From Pseudotabrizicola algicola (GTDB lineage: Bacteria; Pseudomonadota; Alphaproteobacteria; Rhodobacterales; Rhodobacteraceae): 64,000 bases of DNA. Location: positions 434,001 through 498,000 of the forward strand of contig NZ_JAAIKE010000001.1 of assembly GCF_010915705.1 (NCBI RefSeq). The letters run 5' to 3'. Positions 58,138-64,000 of this stretch are shown here, piece after piece. Numbering within the stretch: the first letter of the stretch is position 1; every line of letters begins with the position of its first letter. The position numbers and the translations under genes are program-made. Below the pieces are notes generated by a model. That model was not told the origin of the DNA, did not search any database, and saw nothing but the letters and a program-made list of their open reading frames with translations.

Positions 58138-59112
58138 ATGACCCTCGCCCTCCTTGCCGACATCGGCGGCACCAACACCCGCGTGGCCTTGGCCGAAGGC
58201 ACCCGCGTGCTGCCCGACTCGGTCGCGCGGTTCTCCAACGCCGAATACAAGGCGCGCGGACAGGACATCGCCGATATCCTTGCCGATTACCTCAAGACCA
58301 GCGGCAAATCCGTCTCCGGCACCTGCGTTGCCGCCGCCGGTCCGGTGCAGGATGGCACCGCCAGCATGACCAACCTCGACTGGGTGATCGACGCGGCCAA
58401 ACTGCGCGGCGCGACGGGTGCGGCCCGCGTGGCGATCCTCAATGACCTTCAGGCACAGGGGCAGGCGCTCGGCCATATCGCGCCAGCCAACCTGCGCCCG
58501 GTGGTCCCGGGTCCGCAGACCGCCGGCACCATGCTGGTGGTGGGGCTCGGAACCGGCGTCAATGCCGCGCCCGTGCATGGCAGCGGAGCCGCGCGCATCG
58601 TGCCGCCTTCGGAATGCGGCCATGTGAACATGCCCGTGCGCTCCGAGGAAGACCTGAGCCTGATGCGCTTTGTCGAATCGCTGCTCGCCAGCCGGGGCGA
58701 GGTCGCGCATTGCGGCGTGGAAGAGGTGCTCTCGGGCCGGGGCCTCATCAACCTGCACGCCTTCGCCGCCGATCAGGCGGGCGAGCCGGCGGCGACGACC
58801 TCGGCTGAGGTGCTCTCCGATCTCGACAAGGGCCACCCCGTCGCCACCCATGCCGCCAGCCTCTACACCCGCATCCTCGGGCAGACGCTGGCCGATCTCG
58901 CGCTGATCCACCTGCCCTATGGCGGCATCTACCTGATCGGCGGCATGGCCCGCGCCATGACCCCGCATTTCGCGCGGCTGGGGCTGGGCGACCATTTCCG
59001 CGAAACCCGCAGGGTAGACCTGCTGGAAAAGGACTTCTCGATCACCGTGGTCGAAGATGATTTCGCCGCGCTGACAGGCTGCGCCGCCTATCTCGCCGCG
59101 CAAACCGCCTGA
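58138..59112 (+). CDS. glk: Glucokinase
   Basis: A 324-residue glucokinase of the Glk/ROK-less proteobacterial type: LADIGGTNTRVALAEG phosphate loop, NDLQAQGQALG with catalytic aspartate, VVGLGTGVNAAPV and the C-terminal GGIYLIGGMARAM. It phosphorylates glucose freed by AglA and the GH1 enzyme. ATG 58138 has AAGGA in place; ATG 58129 is possible. It ends the agl right arm with a terminator following. Confidence 0.93.
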   Translation: MTLALLADIGGTNTRVALAEGTRVLPDSVARFSNAEYKARGQDIADILADYLKTSGKSVSGTCVAAAGPVQDGTASMTNLDWVIDAAKLRGATGAARVAILNDLQAQGQALGHIAPANLRPVVPGPQTAGTMLVVGLGTGVNAAPVHGSGAARIVPPSECGHVNMPVRSEEDLSLMRFVESLLASRGEVAHCGVEEVLSGRGLINLHAFAADQAGEPAATTSAEVLSDLDKGHPVATHAASLYTRILGQTLADLALIHLPYGGIYLIGGMARAMTPHFARLGLGDHFRETRRVDLLEKDFSITVVEDDFAALTGCAAYLAAQTA

Positions 59113-59129
59113 CCCCTGACGCGCCCCGC

Positions 59130-59161
59130 AAGGATCGTGTCCCGCAAGGGCCACGATCCTT
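59130..59161. terminator. Terminator after glk
   Basis: AAGGATCGTG (59130-59139) pairs with CACGATCCTT (59152-59161). The T-run is weak (TTC), but position between convergent genes supports it. Confidence 0.6.
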
Positions 59162-59173
59162 CGGTCAGGTCTG

Positions 59174-59833
59174 CTATGCCGGCAGCCGTTCGCGCAGGAA
59201 TTGCAGCGCGACGCCCAGACCGTCGGGGGCGATGCCGTGGCCCGTCCCCTTCATCACATGGCCGTAAACCTCGAACTCGGCGCCCAGCAGCGCGTTTCCG
59301 GCCAGAGACATGTCGGCGAACGGCACCACAGGGTCCTGATCGCCGTGGATCAGCAGGACCGGCGGCCGCGTCACCGCCTCTGCCGCCAGAGCCTCGGGCT
59401 GCAGCAGCCGCCCCGAAATCGCGACCACCCCCGCCACCGGCACCGCGCGGCGCGGCGCGACATGCAGGCTCATCATCGCGCCCTGCGAAAAGCCCACCAG
59501 CGCCAGCGCCTCCGGCCCCAGCCCCTCGGCGGCCAGCACCGCGTCCAGAAACCCGTTCAGGTCTTCTGCGGCGCGCATCAGCCCGTCGCGGCTTTGCGCC
59601 TCGCTCGACCCGTCCAGCCAGGGGATAGAGAACCACTGGCGGCCAAAGCCGTTGCTCGCGCAAGGCTCGGGCGCGTCGGGGGCATAAAAGGCGGCTCCGG
59701 GCAGATGCGGGGCCAGCGGATCGGCCAGCCCCAGCAGATCGGCCCCATCCGCGCCATAGCCATGCACAAAGACCACCACGCTCGTCGCGCGCCCCTGCGC
59801 CGCGCCGCGCCGTACCGATTGCAATTCCCGCAT
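59174..59833 (-). CDS. Phospholipase/carboxylesterase family alpha/beta hydrolase
   Basis: A 219-residue hydrolase: VVFVHGYGADGADLLGLADPLAPHLP oxyanion region, the nucleophile elbow VGFSQGAMMSLH, the acid in HGDQDPVVPFADM and the histidine in GTGHGIAPDGL. It matches the YpfH/carboxylesterase 2 group. Cytoplasmic. It follows the AlkA-like gene by 3 bp, so the two are cotranscribed. Confidence 0.88.
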   Translation of the reverse strand: MRELQSVRRGAAQGRATSVVVFVHGYGADGADLLGLADPLAPHLPGAAFYAPDAPEPCASNGFGRQWFSIPWLDGSSEAQSRDGLMRAAEDLNGFLDAVLAAEGLGPEALALVGFSQGAMMSLHVAPRRAVPVAGVVAISGRLLQPEALAAEAVTRPPVLLIHGDQDPVVPFADMSLAGNALLGAEFEVYGHVMKGTGHGIAPDGLGVALQFLRERLPA

Positions 59834-59836
59834 GCC

Positions 59837-60463
59837 CTAGATCCCCTCACGTTCCTTTGCGACGCGGTAATACGCCCAAAGCACCCGTGCCGCAACCGAC
59901 CGCCAGGGCGACCAGCGTTCCGCCATCTGCCGCAGCGCCCGCTCCGCAGGGCGCGCCTCCAGCCCGTAGAGCAGCCGCGCCGCCTCCTGCAGCGCCAGAT
60001 CGCCGGGGGCAAAGACATCGGCCCGGCCAAGCGCGAACATCGCATAGATTTCCGCCGTCCATGTGCCGATGCCCGGCACCGCCACCAGCGTGCCGATCAC
60101 AGCGTCATCCGGCTGGCTGCGCAGCGCCGCAAAATCGATGCCCGCCTGCGCCAGCGCCTGCCCGTAACGCGCCTTCTGCCGCGACAGGCCCACCGCGCGC
60201 AACTCTGCCTCGCCCGCCGCCGCCATCGCCTCGGGCGCGGTCAGCCCCGCCGCCTCCAGCCGCCCCCAGATCGCGCGGGCAGAGGCCACCGACACCTGCT
60301 GCGAGACGATCGCCGAGAGAAGCGCCGCGAACCCGTCCGGCTGCCGCCGCAGCGGCAAGGGGCCGCAGAGCGCCAGCGCCGCCGCCATGCCCGCATCGCG
60401 CGCAACAAGCCAGGCCGCACCTTCGGCCACGCAGTGATCTGTTTCGATGATCCGTCCCGCCAT
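59837..60463 (-). CDS. DNA-3-methyladenine glycosylase II family (AlkA-like)
   Basis: A 208-residue HhH-GPD glycosylase: LLSAIVSQQVSVASARAIWGRL, the helix-hairpin-helix VPGIGTWTAEIYAMFALGRADVFAPGDLAL with the catalytic aspartate, and WSPWRSVAARVLW. It removes alkylated bases from DNA. Shorter than E. coli AlkA because the N-terminal domain is lacking, as usual for this subfamily. ATG 60463 is preferred to the upstream codon at 60514. Divergent from the MFS gene. Confidence 0.9.
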   Translation of the reverse strand: MAGRIIETDHCVAEGAAWLVARDAGMAAALALCGPLPLRRQPDGFAALLSAIVSQQVSVASARAIWGRLEAAGLTAPEAMAAAGEAELRAVGLSRQKARYGQALAQAGIDFAALRSQPDDAVIGTLVAVPGIGTWTAEIYAMFALGRADVFAPGDLALQEAARLLYGLEARPAERALRQMAERWSPWRSVAARVLWAYYRVAKEREGI

Positions 60464-60561
60464 CCGGCCACCCTGCCCCGTCCCGCGCGCCCCGGCAACC
60501 CGAAGCCTGCGCAATTTGCCCCCTTGCCCCGCCCGGACAAACCGCCTACCGCTTGTGCATC

Positions 60562-61770
60562 ATGACCCAGGATGCCACCGCCAGACGCAATGTGCTTGTC
60601 CTTGTCGCGGCACAGGCCGTGCTGGGCGCACAGATGCCGATGATCTTCACCATCGCCGGTCTGGCGGGACAGAGCCTTGCCCCCAATGCCTGCTGGGCGA
60701 CGCTGCCGATCTCGCTCACCGTGATCGGCTCCATGCTGACCGCCACCCCGATCTCGGCCTTCATGCAGCGCCACGGGCGGCGCGCAGGCTTTGTCGCGGG
60801 CGCGCTTGGCGGCGCGATCGGGGCCGCCATCGGGGCCTACGGACTGATGACGGGCAGCTTCCTTCTGTTCTGCATCGGGGGCCTGTTCACCGGCATCTAC
60901 ATGAGCGCGCAAGGATTCTACCGCTTTGCCGCCGCCGATACCGCCTCCGATGCCTTCCGCCCCAAGGCGATTTCCTGGGTGATGGCGGGGGGCCTGCTGT
61001 CTGCCGTGCTCGGGCCGCAACTGGTGAAGGCCACGGCCGAGGCGATGGTGGTGCCTTTCCTCGCCACCTATCTGTCGGTGATCGTGCTGAACCTTGTCGG
61101 CATGTTCCTGTTTTTGGGCCTGTCGATCCCCAAGCCGAAGCCACCCGCCGCCGGCGCTTCGCAAGGGCGCACGCGGGCCGAACTGGTCCGCAATCCGACC
61201 ATCGCCGTTGCGATGATCTGCGCCACCGTCTCCTATGCGCTGATGAATCTGGTGATGACCTCCTCACCGCTCGCCGTCGTCGGCTGCGGCTTCGAGACGG
61301 CGGATGCCGCCGATGTGGTCACCGCCCATGTGGTGGCCATGTATGCCCCCAGCTTCTTCACCGGCCATATCATCGCCCGTTTCGGGGTCGAGCGGGTGAT
61401 CGCCCTCGGCCTGCTGATCCTTGCAGGCTCCGGCGCGGTGGCGATGGCGGGCGTCGCGCTCGAGAATTTCTTCATCGCCCTGATCCTGCTCGGGGTCGGC
61501 TGGAACTTCGGCTTCATCGGGGCCACCACCATGCTCACCTCGGCCCAGCGGCCCGAAGAGCGCGGGCGCCTGCAGGGGTTGAACGACCTGATCCTGTTCG
61601 GCGGCGTGTCGGTCGCCAGCTTCGCCTCGGGCGGGCTGATGAACTGCTCGGGCGGCTCGGTGCAGGCAGGATGGCAGCTCGTCAACATGGCGATGCTGCC
61701 CTTTCTGGTGGCAGCAGGCGGCGCGCTGATCTGGCTCTGGCTGCGCCCGCGCGAGATGCGCGGGAGCTAG
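60562..61770 (+). CDS. MFS transporter
   Basis: A 402-residue major facilitator with twelve hydrophobic segments. It lacks a perfect motif A but shows MQRHGRRAGFVAGALGGAIGA after helix 2, and MYAPSFFTGHIIARFGVERVIALG midway. Substrate unknown. The last codons and stop fall inside the first unit of a short tandem repeat. Confidence 0.82.
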   Translation: MTQDATARRNVLVLVAAQAVLGAQMPMIFTIAGLAGQSLAPNACWATLPISLTVIGSMLTATPISAFMQRHGRRAGFVAGALGGAIGAAIGAYGLMTGSFLLFCIGGLFTGIYMSAQGFYRFAAADTASDAFRPKAISWVMAGGLLSAVLGPQLVKATAEAMVVPFLATYLSVIVLNLVGMFLFLGLSIPKPKPPAAGASQGRTRAELVRNPTIAVAMICATVSYALMNLVMTSSPLAVVGCGFETADAADVVTAHVVAMYAPSFFTGHIIARFGVERVIALGLLILAGSGAVAMAGVALENFFIALILLGVGWNFGFIGATTMLTSAQRPEERGRLQGLNDLILFGGVSVASFASGGLMNCSGGSVQAGWQLVNMAMLPFLVAAGGALIWLWLRPREMRGS

Positions 61771-61820
61771 GCTGCGCGAGACGCGCGGGAGCTGGGCTGC
61801 GCGAGACGCGCGGGCGGGCA
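61746..61820 (+). repeat. Three imperfect 25-bp tandem repeats over the MFS stop codon
   Basis: Units at 61746-61770, 61771-61795 and 61796-61820 share GCGCGAGACGCGCGGGAGCT with few changes. The first contains the TAG stop of the MFS gene; the other two look like copies of the gene's 3' end. Each unit contains a self-complementary GCGCGAGACGCGC. Confidence 0.75.
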
Positions 61821-61843
61821 TCGCCCCTGTCAGGCTGCGGCAT

Positions 61844-61878
61844 GCGCTCCGCGCGGGAGTATTTGGAAAGCAGCAATG
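61844..61878 (+). repeat. Dispersed GAGTATTT repeat, third copy
   Basis: GCGCTCCGCGCGG followed by GAGTATTTGGAAAGCAGCAA TG (61857-61878), the same 22 bp as at 34568-34589. The GC-rich prefix corresponds to the complement of the right arm near 34631-34647. It lies between two convergent genes. Confidence 0.8.
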
Positions 61879-61895
61879 GCAGGGCAGAGAGCCCC

Positions 61896-62654
61896 TCAGA
61901 ACAGCCCCGTTGTCGCCTGCCAGAGCAACCGGCCCCGCCGCGCGAAATCCGAAAGCTGCAACCGGCCCTCGGCCACGGCGGCAGGGTCGCGCGCGGCCAG
62001 TTTCAGCAAGCCTTCGGCCTGCCACCCCGCCAGCAGCGCCGGACGCTGGGCGCGCGGCACCCCGGCGCGGCGGGCGGCCTCCAGCCGGATCAGCCCGCGC
62101 AGGGCGAGTTCAGCCACCGCCTCGGGGCGGCCATCGACCAGCGGGATACGCCCGCGCTGCGCCAGTTCGGGAATGGCGCGCAGATAGCTGGCCAGCGCCG
62201 ACGCCCAGCCATAGGCGCGCACTGCCGCCCCGGCCTCGGGCGGCGCGCCAAGCGCACAGGCCGTCAGCCACATCAGGCCGGCGCCGGTATCCTCCAGATA
62301 GGCGTCCAGCGCCGCCTGATCCTCGAAGGGCGCGCTGTAGATGTCCCAGCGGCGGGCCTCGATCATCCGGTCCAGCACGTCGAGCGGCAGGCGCGCGCTC
62401 TGGATCAGATCATGCAGCGGGGCCGCCACCTCATGCGCGCGGGGGCCGGGTTCGGCCACCACGTCGCGCCACCATTGCAGCCGCATCTCGGCGATCATCG
62501 CCTCCTTGCTGACCCAGGGCGCGCGCGCGACTTCAAGGTTCAGCGCATAGAGCGGCAACAGCCGCGCGCGGGCGGACTGCGGGGCCGCCATCACGGCGGC
62601 AAAACGGTCGGGGTCGCCCCGCTGCACCAGTGCCGCACAGGCATCAAGGCTCAT
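61896..62654 (-). CDS. Phytoene/squalene synthase family protein
   Basis: A 252-residue protein of the trans-isoprenyl diphosphate synthase head-to-head group, with YALNLEVARAPWVSKEAMIAEMRLQWWRDVV and a partial second motif YLEDTGAGLMWLTACALG. The two aspartate-rich DxxxD motifs needed for prenyl transfer are degenerate, so it may be a non-catalytic member such as the NDUFAF6-like complex I assembly factors. No carotenoid genes adjoin. It follows cimA by 49 bp on the same strand. ATG 62654 is used. Confidence 0.75.
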   Translation of the reverse strand: MSLDACAALVQRGDPDRFAAVMAAPQSARARLLPLYALNLEVARAPWVSKEAMIAEMRLQWWRDVVAEPGPRAHEVAAPLHDLIQSARLPLDVLDRMIEARRWDIYSAPFEDQAALDAYLEDTGAGLMWLTACALGAPPEAGAAVRAYGWASALASYLRAIPELAQRGRIPLVDGRPEAVAELALRGLIRLEAARRAGVPRAQRPALLAGWQAEGLLKLAARDPAAVAEGRLQLSDFARRGRLLWQATTGLF

Positions 62655-62703
62655 GGCCGCGCCCCGCCAGCGGGTCCGTGGCGGCCCCCAGGTGCCGCCC
62701 CGC

Positions 62704-64000
62704 TCATTCCGCCGCCTCCTGCACCGGCTGGCCCAGATCACGGATCAGCTTCCACTGGATCGCATCCAGCAGCGCCTCGAACGAGGCGTCCACGATGTTC
62801 GGGCTCACCCCCACCGTCGACCAGCGCCGCCCCTCGTCATCTTCGGAATCGATGATGACCCGCGTCACCGCCTCGGTGCCGCCTTGCGTGATGCGCACCT
62901 TGAAATCGACCAGCTTCATGCTGTCGATACAGGCCTGATAGGGCCCGAGGTCCTTGGCCAGCGCCTTGGCCAGCGCGTTCACGGGGCCACGGTCGGTGCC
63001 GGTCTCGTCCATCGACTCGCTGACCGACAGCATCTTGCGCCCGCCGATCTTGACCACCACCACCGCCTCGGACAGGCTGATCATGCGGTCATACTTGTTC
63101 TTGCGCCGTTCCACCGTCACCCGGTAACGCTTGACCTCGAAGAACTCGGGGCATTGACCCAAGGCGCGCCGCGCCAGCAATTCGAAACTGGCCTGCGCGC
63201 CGTCATAGGCATAGCCCTGATCCTCGCGCTCCTTCACCACCTCAAGGATCCGGCCCAGACGCGGGTCCTTCGGGTCCACCGCCAGCCCCGCCTGCATCAG
63301 CCGCGCCCGCAGGTTCGACTGCCCGGCCTGATTGCTCATCGGGATCACCCGCGCATTGCCCACCGTCTCGGGCGGCACATGCTCATAGGTGGCGGGGTCC
63401 TTCAGGATCGCACTGGCATGCAGCCCCGCCTTGTGGGCAAAGGCGCTCGCCCCCACATAGGGCGCGGCCCGCACCGGCACGCGGTTCAGGATGTCATCCA
63501 GCACCCGGCTGGTCTTCAGGATGCCCGCCAGAGCCTCGTGGCTCACCCCCGTCTCGTAGCGGCTGGCATAGGGCTCCTTGAGCAGGAGCGTCGGGATCAG
63601 GCTCACCAGATTGGCATTGCCGCACCGCTCGCCCAGCCCGTTCAGCGTGCCCTGCACCTGCCGCACCCCGGCATCGATCGCGGCAAGCGAACAGGCCACC
63701 GCGGTTCCGGTGTCGTCATGGCAGTGAATGCCCAGCCGCTCCCCCGGGATGCCCGCCGCGATCACCTCGGACACCACCCGCCCCACCTCGGCGGGCAAGG
63801 TGCCGCCATTGGTGTCGCACAGCACCAGCCAGCGCGCCCCCGCATCATGGGCCGCGCGCAGACAGTCCAGCGCATAGGCCGGATTGGCGCGATAGCCGTC
63901 AAAGAAATGCTCGGCGTCAAACAGCGCCTCGCGCCCACGCCGCACCAGATGCGCGACCGATTGCGCAATCGCCTCGCGGTTTTCCTCCAGCGTGCAGCCA
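62704..64000 (-). CDS. cimA: Citramalate synthase (5' part outside window)
   Basis: The visible part, 432 residues, runs to the right edge; the start lies beyond. It shows the catalytic TIM-barrel end (LCDTNGGTLPAEV, IHCHDDTGTAVACSLAAIDAG, QGTLNGLGERCGNANL), the region NRVPVRAAPYVGASAFAHKAGLHASAI, and a C-terminal LeuA regulatory dimer domain. This fits the TIGR00977-type citramalate synthase, which condenses pyruvate and acetyl-CoA on the way to isoleucine, or a close 2-isopropylmalate-synthase homologue. HKAGLHASAI excludes homocitrate synthase less firmly. Confidence 0.88.
   Translation of the reverse strand, partial: GCTLEENREAIAQSVAHLVRRGREALFDAEHFFDGYRANPAYALDCLRAAHDAGARWLVLCDTNGGTLPAEVGRVVSEVIAAGIPGERLGIHCHDDTGTAVACSLAAIDAGVRQVQGTLNGLGERCGNANLVSLIPTLLLKEPYASRYETGVSHEALAGILKTSRVLDDILNRVPVRAAPYVGASAFAHKAGLHASAILKDPATYEHVPPETVGNARVIPMSNQAGQSNLRARLMQAGLAVDPKDPRLGRILEVVKEREDQGYAYDGAQASFELLARRALGQCPEFFEVKRYRVTVERRKNKYDRMISLSEAVVVVKIGGRKMLSVSESMDETGTDRGPVNALAKALAKDLGPYQACIDSMKLVDFKVRITQGGTEAVTRVIIDSEDDEGRRWSTVGVSPNIVDASFEALLDAIQWKLIRDLGQPVQEAAE

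Overview
The window is a high-GC, densely coded piece of chromosome from an alphaproteobacterium, very probably Rhodobacteraceae. The evidence is an iscR-iscS-sufB-sufC-sufD-sufS operon with clade-typical extra genes, an IscR with a single cysteine, TAXI-type TRAP and Agl-type sugar transporters, a hemB product lacking the zinc cysteines, and dispersed GAGTATTT repeats. There is no phage, insertion sequence, CRISPR array or rRNA; most genes are housekeeping or metabolic. All names rest on motif recognition by eye; no database was searched.

Layout. 0-5 kb: the 3' part of a DctD-like response regulator, a TAXI TRAP receptor, a terminator-like hairpin, the fused TRAP permease and a secreted histidine phosphatase. 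5-11.7 kb: typA, a YitT membrane protein, an FkbM methyltransferase, icd with a clear promoter overlapped by a palindrome, and a three-gene set (alpha/beta hydrolase, an unknown 89-residue protein, an HD hydrolase). 11.7-20.3 kb: a ten-gene Fe-S assembly operon. A TAGAA-N3-TTCTA palindrome sits on its promoter and a second copy is buried in the iscS coding sequence ahead of sufB. 20.3-21.5 kb: tRNA-Arg(CCG), then three tandem genes for small secreted proteins that share one eight-cysteine pattern. I regard this family as the most novel item here.

21.6-32.3 kb: a SulP transporter, an FAD oxidoreductase, a LuxR solo followed by a hairpin-rich region with a terminator, tsf and rpsB, a patatin, a DUF502 protein, pseudouridine catabolism (psuK-psuG) and 3-hydroxybutyrate dehydrogenase, with a candidate ~77-nt small RNA upstream. 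32.5-48.6 kb: an orphan YejA-like peptide-binding protein, an entericidin-like lipoprotein, an acyl-CoA-synthetase-like/DsbA/MFS group, mfd, a four-helix membrane protein, hemB, a SYLF lipoprotein, a hydroxyacid dehydrogenase, a penicillin-acylase-family enzyme and a TDT-family transporter.

48.7-59.1 kb: a complete alpha-glucoside locus. aglE-aglF-aglG-aglA-aglK runs leftward, and aglR, a GH1 beta-glucosidase and glucokinase run rightward, with LacI-type operators between the two arms. Together these genes import a glucoside, hydrolyse it in the cytoplasm and phosphorylate the glucose. 59.1-64 kb: a carboxylesterase, an AlkA-like glycosylase, an MFS transporter, a phytoene/squalene synthase-family protein and the 3' part of citramalate synthase, cut by the window end.
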